DNA from: CBDCWT01 sp965223305 | GTDB taxonomy: Bacteria > Planctomycetota > Planctomycetia > Pirellulales > Pirellulaceae | Direction: 5' to 3' | DNA: 64,000 bases | Assembly (NCBI GenBank): GCA_965223305.1 | Contig: CBDCWT010000037.1 | Location: 90,298 to 154,297, forward strand | Part shown: piece by piece, positions 18,361 through 27,462 of the stretch | Layout: each line of letters opens with the position of its first letter | Numbering within the stretch: position 1 is the stretch's first letter | Program-made: the position numbers and the translations under genes | The notes under the pieces: model-generated | The model's input: the letters and a program-made list of their open reading frames with translations, nothing else | What the model was told of the DNA's origin: nothing | Databases searched by the model: none

Positions 18361-18948
18361 ATGTCAAGTGCGATCTCGTTCGATTCGAATGAAACGCCAC
18401 GGTTGCCGATCCATCGTTTTACAGTCGAGCAATACCATCAACTTGGAACACTCGGTCTCTTGACGCCGGAGGATCGCGTCGAGTTGCTCGAAGGATGGAT
18501 CGTCGAAAAGATGAACCAGAATCCAGGCCACGGATTCGTAGTGCGGCTGTTAGACCAGTGGCTGCAGTCAAAGTTGCCGACAGGCTGGCTCTCCCAGTGC
18601 CAGCTGCCGATCACAACCGCGCGAAGCGAGCCGGAACCTGACTTGGCAGTGGTTTGCGGAGTCCACACCGACTTCCGCGACCGACATCCAAGTGGCGATG
18701 ATTGCCGTTTGCTAATCGAAGTTGCTGACACGTCTCTGTCGAAAGACCGAGCTAAAGTGTCGATCTACGCCGCTGCCCGAATCGACGAGTACTGGATCGT
18801 CAACCTTGTAGACAAGCAACTGGAGCAGTTCTTGCAGCCGGACGGCAGCGAGTATCAGCAGACAGCCATTTTCTCCTCAGACGATGCGATTGAGACACAG
18901 ATCGGCGAGGCAACGCTGCGGCTGGCGTTGAGCGAGATTCTGCGTTGA
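18361..18948 (+). CDS. Uma2-family (DUF820) putative endonuclease
   Basis: 195 residues with the PD-(D/E)XK-like core of the Uma2 family: E in VELLEGWIVEK, EPDLAVV with the catalytic Asp, and LLIEVADTSL with the E-x-(S) strand, followed by YWIVNL. Uma2 proteins are widespread in cyanobacteria and planctomycetes and are thought to be restriction-like nucleases; the biological role is unproven. It stands alone, transcribed away from the big surface protein, and differs clearly from the two copies at 57.7-59.2 kb. Confidence 0.85.
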   Translation: MSSAISFDSNETPRLPIHRFTVEQYHQLGTLGLLTPEDRVELLEGWIVEKMNQNPGHGFVVRLLDQWLQSKLPTGWLSQCQLPITTARSEPEPDLAVVCGVHTDFRDRHPSGDDCRLLIEVADTSLSKDRAKVSIYAAARIDEYWIVNLVDKQLEQFLQPDGSEYQQTAIFSSDDAIETQIGEATLRLALSEILR

Positions 18949-18957
18949 CATCCTTCG

Positions 18958-21195
18958 TTAGCTCGCGTCAATGTACTCGAAGACAACGTTGCCGGCGCTG
19001 GTTTTCGCTTTGAGGACTGGTCCGCCACCTTCCAGCTTTGCTTTCAGCTTTCCCCTCCTCTTATTTCCGTTTGCAAAAGGCGCGCTGACTCTTCCAACGC
19101 TCGTCTCCGCCTCCACGTTGAGCGCGAGTCCTTTGGCAAGCCGCACTCGGACGTTGCCGCCAGACGTGACTAAGTGGCAATCGTGCTGAGGTTGCTTCAA
19201 CAAGGTGGCAACGACGTTGCCACCCGCCGTTTTGGCCTGAACTGTACCCTCGACCCCCGCAATCTTGATGTTCCCCCCCGAGGTTTCGGCCGTGATCGCA
19301 TCGCTCACTCGACCAATCGTCAGGTTCCCGCCCCTCGTATGCACCTCAGCGCGGCCGTTGATGTCTTTGACGGTGACGTGACCTCCAGACGTGTTTGCCC
19401 AGACAGGTCCGTCAACGTTGGCCAAGGTGAGGTGACCACCAGCGGATTTGACACGCACTTTGCCGGTAAGTGGGTCCTTGATGGAAATGTGACCCCCGGC
19501 AGTCGTGAGGTCGGGGTTGTAGTTGCGGGGAATTGTGACTTGAAATTTGATATCGCGAAACGGAGATCGACTCAACTTCTTTAGTTCCGGGTCCATCTTG
19601 GCCTCGATACTCAAGTTGCCGTCCCCAGGCGTAAACGTCACCTTGTGTTTGGCAGCAGTCTTTTGGGCTTCCTGTTCGTCCTGAGCGGTGACCTTTCTTT
19701 TCAACACGACTTTCACTTGAAGCTCGTCACTCGTGTTGACTTCGATGTGGCCACTGTCAGCGCGGATAACTAGCTGGCCTCCCGCCTTCGCCGGAAATAC
19801 CCGTTCTTCGGCCATCTCAAACTCAGGTTCCGGCGCGACGACCTGACGCGGCGAGCGTTCGGGCTCGACCTGCTGAGTCGCCAAGACGAGCGCGTTGGAC
19901 TGGCGAGCTGCTGTTTGTGGCGCCGCAACTCCGTTGGTCAGCAGCGTGACGGCAGCGACCATGGTCGCGACGGCGGCCAGACCGATGAGGGAGAACTTGG
20001 CACGCGAGCCGACCCTCCGCTGACTGGTATCGGTCACACGCCACGTACGATCCGGTATGTGGACAGAAGAGGGATTCTGCAAATGAGCCAACTCATGCGA
20101 CAGCACTTCCGCCACTTGGCTGGCAGAGTCGAATCGATCTTCGCGGCGTTTCGACATTAGCTTCGATATCATCGCTTCGAGCCAGTCGGCAATCTCGGGA
20201 TTTGTTTCTCGAATGGGCCTCGCCTGGCACTCGCACACGCGCTGAATCACGCCGAACACTGTATCGGCGCGAAACGGGGGACGGCCGGTACACGCGGTGT
20301 ACATCGTGCTTCCAAGGCTAAAGAGATCCGATCTGTGATCGATGTTCTCACCCATCGCCTGCTCCGGGGACATGAACTGCGGCGTTCCGGCGATCGTCCC
20401 GCTACGCGTCATCGCCGCCTCGTCCGCAACTCGTGCAAGTCCGAAATCAGTGACCAATACACGGTCCACGCTGTTTTCCAGAAGAACATTAGCCGGCTTG
20501 ATGTCGCGGTGGACGATGCCTTGCTCGTGCGCGGCGGCTAGGCCTCGAGCCACCTGCAAACCAATCCGGACAACCTGGCATGTGTCCAGGGGGCCTGCCT
20601 GCTCGACTCGCTGGTTCAACGAGGAGCCAGGGACATACTGCATCACGATGTAGGGGATACCTCGAAATTCGTCTACCGCGAAGATGGGCACGACGTGCTC
20701 GTGCGAAACTGCGGCCACCGCTCTGGCTTCTCGCTCAAATCTACGCCTCGCCGAACCGTTGCTGGCGAAAGCCGGTGCCAGGATCTTGATGGCAACGTAA
20801 CGATTAAGTCGAGCCTCAAGAGCCTTGACGACGATCCCCGTGCTGCCCTGTCCGATCAAACCGCAAACTTCGTAACTTCCGATGCGCCCCAGCATTTCTG
20901 GATGATCCGTGGGGCCGAGGTATTTCTTGAGCAGGTCAAATTGCACGTCGCGATGCTCGAACGTGGCTGTTTCCTCGGCGGCATCGCTAACCTGGTGGCT
21001 GACGTGACTCGTCAGTTGACGTGGCAGTGCATTCCACAGCTTGCTGTCTGCCGCGACGGTCTCGAGAACCCGCTGGCACTCCCAACAGTCATTTAGATGA
21101 CGGAGAACTTTCGATTCATCGCGCTCACTGAGCTTGTCGCTCAGCAGCAACTCAAGTCGATCGACTTCGTAGCAGCTATTCTCGCTGTCGGACAT
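18958..21195 (-). CDS. Transmembrane Ser/Thr kinase with zinc-finger-like N-terminus and DUF4097-like ectodomain
   Basis: Residues 33-40 (H-x3-C-x2-C) resemble an anti-sigma zf-HC2 motif. A complete kinase domain follows: GQGSTG loop (115-120), VAIK lysine 137, HRDIKPAN with D231, DFG with D250, and GTPQFMSPEQ. One membrane span lies at about 401-424. From about 465 to the end there are short repeats of the type TSGGHVTV, TRGGNLTI and TSGGNIKI, a right-handed beta-helix pattern as in DUF4097 'putative adhesin' proteins. The gene is 33 bases downstream of an ECF sigma gene on the same strand, so the pair probably forms a signalling unit in which the kinase controls the sigma factor. The ligand is unknown. 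Confidence 0.85.
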   Translation of the reverse strand: MSDSENSCYEVDRLELLLSDKLSERDESKVLRHLNDCWECQRVLETVAADSKLWNALPRQLTSHVSHQVSDAAEETATFEHRDVQFDLLKKYLGPTDHPEMLGRIGSYEVCGLIGQGSTGIVVKALEARLNRYVAIKILAPAFASNGSARRRFEREARAVAAVSHEHVVPIFAVDEFRGIPYIVMQYVPGSSLNQRVEQAGPLDTCQVVRIGLQVARGLAAAHEQGIVHRDIKPANVLLENSVDRVLVTDFGLARVADEAAMTRSGTIAGTPQFMSPEQAMGENIDHRSDLFSLGSTMYTACTGRPPFRADTVFGVIQRVCECQARPIRETNPEIADWLEAMISKLMSKRREDRFDSASQVAEVLSHELAHLQNPSSVHIPDRTWRVTDTSQRRVGSRAKFSLIGLAAVATMVAAVTLLTNGVAAPQTAARQSNALVLATQQVEPERSPRQVVAPEPEFEMAEERVFPAKAGGQLVIRADSGHIEVNTSDELQVKVVLKRKVTAQDEQEAQKTAAKHKVTFTPGDGNLSIEAKMDPELKKLSRSPFRDIKFQVTIPRNYNPDLTTAGGHISIKDPLTGKVRVKSAGGHLTLANVDGPVWANTSGGHVTVKDINGRAEVHTRGGNLTIGRVSDAITAETSGGNIKIAGVEGTVQAKTAGGNVVATLLKQPQHDCHLVTSGGNVRVRLAKGLALNVEAETSVGRVSAPFANGNKRRGKLKAKLEGGGPVLKAKTSAGNVVFEYIDAS

Positions 21196-21228
21196 CTACC
21201 ATTTCTCCATCAAAGAAAGAGTCGGAAA

Positions 21229-21825
21229 TCAGAGATCGGCGTCGCCATCTAGTTGCGACAGAATCGCGCGCAGACGGGCGACGACACGACACTTTGCTGT
21301 ATATACGCTGCCGACGGAGACACCCAATTCGCGGGCCACATCCTCCGGCCGTTTGCCTTCCACAGCGGTTTGGAAAAATGCCTTCCACGTCCTCTCGTGT
21401 ACCTCCGATTGCACGCGAGAGGCCGCCCATTCAAACAACGACCTGTGGTACTCCTGGAGAAAGGCGTCGGCGCCTGACTCCTGGGGCAGTTCAGCGAAGA
21501 GCCCCGCGACGCTCGTACCGCCGCCTACGATCGCCTGCCGTGAACGATCGGCGAGCGCGTCGACGACGATGTTGCGGGCTGCCCGGAAGAGCCATCCGCG
21601 AAACGAACCTCGCGATGGGTCGCCGTCCCAAGTGTCGACACGCTTGTGGACTGCCAACAATACACTTTGCGTCACATCGTGAGCGTCGGCGTCCTGGAGC
21701 CCCCGTTGCCGGCAGTACCGAAAGATCGCTTGCTCGTAGACCTCCAAGAACTCCGCCCAAGCGTCGTCACTGCGTTGGCTAAGCCGAATCAGAAGACTGT
21801 GTCTGGTTTGCGGAAGCCGGCTCAT
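21229..21825 (-). CDS. ECF-type RNA polymerase sigma factor
   Basis: 198 residues with sigma region 2 (FLEVYEQAIFRYCRQRG, then DAHDVTQSVLLAV, RGWLFRAARN) and region 4 as a helix-turn-helix (PEDVARELGVSVGSVYTAKCRVVARLR). There is no N-terminal 1.1 region, as expected for the extracytoplasmic-function class. It is the first gene of a probable two-gene operon with the kinase at 18958-21195; no classical anti-sigma gene is next to it, but the kinase has a zf-HC2-like N-terminus. This type, encoded next to Ser/Thr kinases, is typical of planctomycetes. Confidence 0.9.
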   Translation of the reverse strand: MSRLPQTRHSLLIRLSQRSDDAWAEFLEVYEQAIFRYCRQRGLQDADAHDVTQSVLLAVHKRVDTWDGDPSRGSFRGWLFRAARNIVVDALADRSRQAIVGGGTSVAGLFAELPQESGADAFLQEYHRSLFEWAASRVQSEVHERTWKAFFQTAVEGKRPEDVARELGVSVGSVYTAKCRVVARLRAILSQLDGDADL

Positions 21826-21923
21826 GACGACAAGTTACAGTGTTTGGTCCGTGGACGCACTTATAGTAACTCCCCGGAGCAGCGTGTTTCTTACACGACT
21901 TCTTCGATTAATCACCGGATTTC

Positions 21924-22147
21924 TTGCAGTCCACCAAACTCTGGCGAGTTCGGCTACGACTCTGGCAAGTTCGGCTACGCTCCAAATCAGCCGCTGGGCG
22001 TTAGCCTACGGTTCCCAACCTCACCCTCCCGCTCGCGGGAGGGTCGGACGCGTAGCGTCCGGGGAGGGTTTTCCCCGGGAGTGAGCGCCTCAAGGCGTGC
22101 CCCCCCTCTCCGGCCCTGCGGGCCGACTCTCCCCGAGGGGAGAGTGG
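21924..22147 (+). repeat. Mosaic intergenic repeat, full-length example
   Basis: The blocks follow in order: gtccaccaaactctggcgagttcggctac twice, cagccgctgggcgttagc, then four stem-loops with the cores cccgctcgcggg, ggacgcgtagcgtcc, ggccctgcgggcc and tctccccgaggggaga. It occupies the gap between the sigma factor and the membrane-protein gene and may end transcription from either side. Confidence 0.8.
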
Positions 22148-22156
22148 AAGAAGACG

Positions 22157-22981
22157 CTAGTACTGCACACCCATAAAACGACTGGACATCAAAGCAACCA
22201 ACATCGAGACGACAAAAAACGTCGCCCACCAAGGGACTTTCCATCCCAAAATAGGAGTGTCTCGCGATGCGAGCTGAACTTCAATCGAGTCGATCGGAGA
22301 GTCGGCAGCCAGCCCAGATTCGGCCGGAAACAGCAAGCGATGCCAAGTCGATGCGGCTCGTTTCGGATTCGAGATCTGCAACACCCCAGGCGTGGAGATC
22401 GGAAGCTGCTTGTAAATGACACGGTCCTCGATCGTCCACTCCAGGACCGCCGGCTCACTGCCTTCCGCGCGAACTCGCCAGTAGATAGTGGAGTTCTGCT
22501 CGTCGCGCAGTGCCTCGGTCTCCACCACGAAGCCATCACCGGGGCTAAGGAAGACGTCTCGGCATGCTTTCCACGAGGCGGGCTTCACGTGCATCGCGAC
22601 GACAGCCTGCTCACCCCGCACAAGCGAGCGGTACTCGTACCGCATCGCCAGCTGTGCCAACACAAAAAGCAACGGCACGATCATCACCAACATGGGCGGC
22701 AGCGAGTGCAACACCCGCAGCCCCGCCGACCGAAGAATTCGGAGCTGGCATTGAAACGTGACAAACAAGTCGTCCTTGAACAACTTGACGGCCAGCAGCT
22801 GAGCTCGAATGTCGTCCGCCGTGCGGCGCAGGGCGCGCTGATTGGAGGTGCGGCCGAAAATGTACGTCATGATGATCCCGGTCACCGCCGACCAGACCAC
22901 CAACCCAGTTGCCGGGAAGTGTCGAAAGGGCGCCAGCAGCAACTCGGCAGCCGACGTCAGCAGCGCGTTCCACGTATCCAT
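22157..22981 (-). CDS. Hypothetical membrane protein with Oxa1-superfamily-like layout, last gene of the sulfo/phospho cluster
   Basis: 274 residues. Membrane spans are visible near 19-41, 101-122 and 250-270. Between the first two lies a charged helical stretch that begins GRTSNQRALRR and continues through LLAVKLFKDDLFV, a layout reminiscent of DUF106/EMC3/TMCO1-like proteins. Between spans two and three there is a beta-rich domain of about 120 residues ending in WWATFFVV. I recognise no named family for the full length, and the Oxa1 likeness is an inference from layout only. It sits 10 bases after the small RHH-like gene and probably shares its transcript. The shifted tail ends at the mosaic repeat. 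Confidence 0.7.
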   Translation of the reverse strand: MDTWNALLTSAAELLLAPFRHFPATGLVVWSAVTGIIMTYIFGRTSNQRALRRTADDIRAQLLAVKLFKDDLFVTFQCQLRILRSAGLRVLHSLPPMLVMIVPLLFVLAQLAMRYEYRSLVRGEQAVVAMHVKPASWKACRDVFLSPGDGFVVETEALRDEQNSTIYWRVRAEGSEPAVLEWTIEDRVIYKQLPISTPGVLQISNPKRAASTWHRLLFPAESGLAADSPIDSIEVQLASRDTPILGWKVPWWATFFVVSMLVALMSSRFMGVQY

Positions 22982-22991
22982 GTCGGTCGGC

Positions 22992-23225
22992 TTACTCGAT
23001 ATAGCCTAATCCACGCAGCTGCTTTTGCACCTCCGCCTCGTCGGCTGCGTCATCAAACTTAGCGGCCTCTTTCTCTAAGATGTGCACGATGAACTCCTCC
23101 GTGTTGGAGTACCCACCGGCAACAGCAATCTCGGCCAAACGCTGATACAGCGGCTTGGCGATCTTGACTTTCGCATCTGAGCCAAACATGACATTTCTCG
23201 TGTTTCGAAAGTAGGTGATCCTCAA
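22992..23225 (-). CDS. Small ribbon-helix-helix-like protein ending in LRGLGYIE
   Basis: 77 residues. The segment VKIAKPLYQRLAEIAVAGG then SNTEEFIVHILEKE has the beta-helix-helix pattern of RHH proteins, although the usual toxin or CopG context is absent. The last residues LRGLGYIE match a short tail often seen on sulfatases and AlkP-type enzymes. The ATG at 23225 overlaps the stop of the phosphodiesterase gene as ATGA, which fixes this start over the internal ATG at 23189. It is therefore translationally coupled to the enzyme and might bind it or regulate the operon. Confidence 0.7.
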   Translation of the reverse strand: MRITYFRNTRNVMFGSDAKVKIAKPLYQRLAEIAVAGGYSNTEEFIVHILEKEAAKFDDAADEAEVQKQLRGLGYIE

Positions 23226-25291
23226 CGGCGGCCGAGCACGCTCCTGCCTCCAAGCTCAGCTGGTGCCGCCAGCCCAAACACGTCTAAGATCGTGGGGGCT
23301 AGGTCGCGGAGATTTGGATCGTCGACGGCAATCGGCCGATTCGACAACAGAATGCCGGGAACCAAGTGCGCGGCAATACAGTGATCGCCGGACCAGCGGT
23401 CCAGGTTGTCCTCGATGATCTCTTCGGAGAAACCACCCAGCAACGTCGACCATCCAGCTCGGTAGTTACGCGCATAACCAATGAGCAGATCGGGGGCGAT
23501 CGCGGGATCAGCGTCCTGATAGTCCAATGCAGTGTTGTAGATCTTGTCGATAACCCGCGCGCCGTCGGTATCCACAACAGCCAGCAGCTCGGCGGTTAAC
23601 TTCTTCAGTAAGCCCTCTTTTTCTTCATCGGTTACGATTCCATGTTTTTCGCGACCCTTCAAGTTCAAGTACAGCCCGTTCAATCCAATGCCGTATGCTT
23701 TGGAGTTGCTCCAATCGACATCGGCCAGCGGTCGACCGCTAGCCATATCGTCCGTATCTTGCTCATCACCGCTCGAAGCGCGGCGCGTCAAATAACCGTG
23801 TTGATGTAACCAAGTATTGAGATTGAAGCCACGGCGGAAACTGGCGAATCCGTGGTCCGACATCACGATCAGCGCATCCGTATCCCGAATCGCTTGCATC
23901 GCATCGCCGACCAGCGCGTCCATCTTAATGTACGTGTCCTCAATGACACGCGAGTACTTTTCTCCCTGGCTCTCCAGACGACCCGGATGGTCGGGATCTT
24001 GATCGCGCCAAAAGATGTGCGAAATCTGGTCAGGTGTGCCGAAGTAAAAAAACAAACATCCCGAGTCGAACTCTCGGAGGGCGTGTTGATACTGCACGAT
24101 GCGTTCCTCCAGGATCATGTTGGCTTTGTCCAACCACTGATCCTCGTCGAGCGCACCCTCCTGGATCTCGGCAGTATGCTCCGGAATGCCGGCCGTGAAG
24201 TACCTACCTGTAGCGTGTGCCAGCTCAGTTGCAAATCTTGCAGGTTCGCTAATCGGGACAGCCGGCGCTAAGGGGTCGATGTTGATCGGCGTGACAAAGA
24301 TCTCCAGCACTGGCCTAATCTCTTTGACATAGAAACGCACCGTCCCGTTGATCGAAGTTGGCGCTCGTAGAGCGGTGAGGGCCGTTGCGCCGGGAATACC
24401 CGTTTGAAAAGCGACCGGCGTCCAGTCACTCCATTCTCCCGTCTTCAACACGTGAACGACATCTCCGGTGGCGATCTTAACAAGATCACGATCGGCGTCA
24501 CGCACGATTTCGATCTTTGCCGTCATGTTTGGAATCTCACCATCGTCGTCGGGGCTTCTGAGGAAGTTTGGTGGTCCGACGAGCTCCACCTCGGCGCGAT
24601 TCTTGATCGCACGCAATTGCTGAAAACTGCCACCGGACGCAAAACGTCCTTCGGCAGGTGCAATTGCCGAAAACAGGGTGAACTCACCGTACGACCCCAG
24701 CAAGTCGGGTGTGCCCATGCCGGTCAAGCATTGGAGGTGCCCGTGACCCTGTGCTGCGCTGGCCGGATAATTAGCGGGCATCCTGTAAATCGTCGCGTCA
24801 ATACCCTGCTCGTTGAGGAAGTCCCAGAAGGTCGGGCCTTCACGCCGCAAGACAAGCTTGTCGGAGGTCAATGGAATTCGCCAATCAGCAAAGCGCAACT
24901 CGCGATGAATCGACGCGGCTTCGATCGAGCTAGTCGAGAGGTAGGGTTCGATCGCCAGCGTCTCGTCCGCAGGATTGGGATCGCGATGAATGAAATCATA
25001 GATCTCGTGTACGCCAGGATCACAACCACTGATCACATTCGACCAGGCAACTGGACTTTGAGGAGGCATGCTCGTTGCCAACTTGCGAAAACCGCCTTGC
25101 TTGGACAGCTTCAAGAAGTTGGGCAACTTGCCTTCATCCATGTACCGCTGCAGCAAGACTGGGTCCATGCCATCCATGCCGATCATCAACAGCCGCGGCT
25201 CGGGGGACTGCGAGTCACGACAACCGGCCAAGATCAGTGCAAACAGCCAGAGCCAGCACCTGCGAGCATTCGATTTGGAGGTAATTTTCAT
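23222..25291 (-). CDS. AlkP-superfamily phosphodiesterase/nucleotide pyrophosphatase-like lipoprotein
   Basis: A lipoprotein signal ends in LAGC (Cys24). The enzyme part begins RLLMIGMDGMDP, where D40 is the first metal ligand. SPVAWSNVISG holds the likely Ser/Thr nucleophile, and IVMSDHGFASFRRG and GDHCIAAHLVPG give the later Asp/His ligands of the alkaline phosphatase superfamily. At 689 residues it is longer than plain NPP enzymes because of a roughly 180-residue beta-rich insert around residues 200-380. It should sit on the periplasmic side of a membrane and act on a phosphodiester or phosphomonoester. Start and stop both overlap the neighbours by ATGA, so it is tightly coupled in the operon. 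Confidence 0.85.
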   Translation of the reverse strand: MKITSKSNARRCWLWLFALILAGCRDSQSPEPRLLMIGMDGMDPVLLQRYMDEGKLPNFLKLSKQGGFRKLATSMPPQSPVAWSNVISGCDPGVHEIYDFIHRDPNPADETLAIEPYLSTSSIEAASIHRELRFADWRIPLTSDKLVLRREGPTFWDFLNEQGIDATIYRMPANYPASAAQGHGHLQCLTGMGTPDLLGSYGEFTLFSAIAPAEGRFASGGSFQQLRAIKNRAEVELVGPPNFLRSPDDDGEIPNMTAKIEIVRDADRDLVKIATGDVVHVLKTGEWSDWTPVAFQTGIPGATALTALRAPTSINGTVRFYVKEIRPVLEIFVTPINIDPLAPAVPISEPARFATELAHATGRYFTAGIPEHTAEIQEGALDEDQWLDKANMILEERIVQYQHALREFDSGCLFFYFGTPDQISHIFWRDQDPDHPGRLESQGEKYSRVIEDTYIKMDALVGDAMQAIRDTDALIVMSDHGFASFRRGFNLNTWLHQHGYLTRRASSGDEQDTDDMASGRPLADVDWSNSKAYGIGLNGLYLNLKGREKHGIVTDEEKEGLLKKLTAELLAVVDTDGARVIDKIYNTALDYQDADPAIAPDLLIGYARNYRAGWSTLLGGFSEEIIEDNLDRWSGDHCIAAHLVPGILLSNRPIAVDDPNLRDLAPTILDVFGLAAPAELGGRSVLGRR

Positions 25292-27395
25292 AGCAGTGAG
25301 CGTCCGTCCATGTAAGCAGGTCTCTCGACCCCTAACAGTTCCAGCGTTGTTGGCGCAATGTCGACTATGCGAGCCGGTTTCGCCTCATCGAGTGCTCTGC
25401 TCGTAAACAGCACACCGGGCACGAACTCGGGGTGAACACAGTGATCGCCGCTCCAAGCCTTCTTGTTGTCAGAGAATACTTCCGCACCCGTCTTGCCGAC
25501 AGCGGCATCCCAGGAAACGCGGTACCCGTGTGTGTAGCCAACGAGAATGTCCGGCGCGGCCTCAGTGTACGGGCCGTGGTAAACGTCCTCTCGGGGCATC
25601 GCCGTCCGAACCGCGGGCGTGTTCGACTGGGGGTCGCAGATGCCAGTCAGCCTATCAGCGATCTCCGCGACGAGTCGCCGTTTCTCCTCTCCCGGCGGGA
25701 CAATACCGTCTCGCTCGCGCCCTTCCTGGTTGATGAAGATCCCCGCTAGACCGATCGCATAAGCCCGTGTGTGCTGCCAATCAACGTCGCTCAAGTAGAT
25801 CTTACTCGAAGCGCCAGCCCCCTCTTTTAACCTCAGATACCCCTCGCTCAACAACCAGGCGTTCAGGTCAACCCCCCGTCGGAATGATGTGAAGCCGTGA
25901 TCGCTCATGACGATCAACGTCGTGTCTTCGCCGACCGCTTTCATCGCACGTCCGACGAGCTCGTCCATCCTGACATACATGTCGCGGATCGTGTTTGCAT
26001 AACGGCCATCGTCTCCATTGAGTGCCGGATGATGCTTCTCCAGGAAACGCCAAAACATGTGCTGAATCCGATCCGGGCCGTCAAAAACACAAACAACCAT
26101 CCCATTGCGAACTTTGGTCAACGCATCAAAGAACATCGCTTCCCGTTCTTCGTGGATTGCGTAAGCTTGCTGCAGGAAAGCCGCTTCGTCCATCAAGCCC
26201 TCCGACAGCGACCACGTGTCCTCTGCCAACCCCAGCGTCGCGAACGCTTCCTGTTGGCGAGCCAGATAGCTTGAATAGACCGTGGGGTGCGAGATGGGCA
26301 TCACCGGCTTGTCCGGATCGATCTGGATACTGCTGCAGTACATCTCGAAGCTGTCATCCTAGCTGCTTCAAGATAGAACTTGCAGATACCACGTACACTT
26401 TGACAGCCGGGGGCGGCCGCGAAGGCGACCCTGACCCACGGAGTGTAAACTCGACGCAATCGGCAGAACGATCGACTGACTGTCCGATTTTCATCCTCGC
26501 GGGCCTGCCGGCCCTTGCCCGGCGAAACCACAAAAGGAATCTGAAGCTCCGGTTGACCCGCGAGCGGAGCGAGTTGCCAGGGCCCCTTCAAATGGGAATG
26601 GATTTCGCTGCCAACGCGCTTCAACAATAATTCGCTGTCCGCCGGCGTCGCTGCCATGTGTGGCGCACCTTCTTCGCCCTGTTCGGCATAATACGAAAAC
26701 GTTCCTTGGGTACCCAACAGAGTCAGGGACACACATGGCTGCCAACTGCACGCCAGAAAACTTGTCTGGAGGAAAGGTAATTGGTACTCGTAGTACGGCG
26801 CTGAAGATTCGCGACTCGCCCAACACCGTCCAGAATGGCTTGCTTTTTCGTAGGCTCGGTGATTTCAGGTTTGGATAGTGGAATGACATACTCGGCCAAG
26901 CTTCAATGTTCGTTTGTGGCTCGCGAATTCGAACCGACGACATCGTCGGTTGGTAGTTCTATGCGGGTCACGCGATATAAAGTCAAAGATATTGTGTTTG
27001 CCGGGATTGCTGCCGGTGGCGAAACTCGACCAGGCGACTGGCGACAACGGCGGACAAGTTGTCTTCATGCGTTGATAGCCCCCCTGATCCTTCGCAGTTT
27101 GGCCAAATTCGGCAGCAAACCTTCGTCTAAGTACTTTTCTGTTAGCGTCGGTTCCAGGCCGTCGAGACCCAACGATGACGACGCGTCTTTGTCTTGAGCC
27201 TTGAGCCGGGCCCGATTTCCACGAATCGAATAAACGATGCGGCGAATGGGCCAGGTGATCATCACCAACATTGCCGTACAAGATCGCTCCCAAAACGGCC
27301 AAAAACGACCCGACCAATCGCAATCCCAGCACCGGGACCGATGTAGGCCATCGGTAGCGTGTTGAGCGGAACTGAAAAGCGAGGTCAGCCAACAT
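25288..27395 (-). pseudogene. Decayed AlkP-superfamily phosphodiesterase paralogue with many frameshifts
   Basis: Pieces of one ancestral protein lie in all three minus-strand frames in the correct order: an N-terminal membrane helix (GSFLAVLGAIL then ILVMITWP-like), LGLDGLEPTLTEKYLDEG, SPVAWSSFATGSNPG, SVRIREPQT, FWTVLGESRIFSAVLRVP, GTQGTFSYYAEQGEEG, and an intact C-terminal 351 codons from 26343 with MSDHGFTSFRRG and GDHCVHPEFVPG. At least six shifts are needed to join them. The C-terminal part still overlaps the next gene by ATGA. Its closest relative here is the downstream lipoprotein. The C-terminal half alone may still be translated. Confidence 0.75.
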
Positions 27396-27462
27396 TGATT
27401 GGTGTCAGGTTAGATCATGGTGGAAGTGACTGAGGAATCGTATTGAGTCGATCACCGTAGGC

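Noticed and set aside
17748..18362. N-terminal extension of the large surface protein up to 18362
   Set aside because: The extra 205 codons translate the palindromic intergenic repeats (RSVSEG strings) and lie before a clear LEPR-XLL start at 17747.
22097..23062. A 321-codon plus-strand frame across the membrane-protein gene
   Set aside because: His/Arg/Gln-rich antisense shadow of the minus-strand membrane protein and RHH-like genes.
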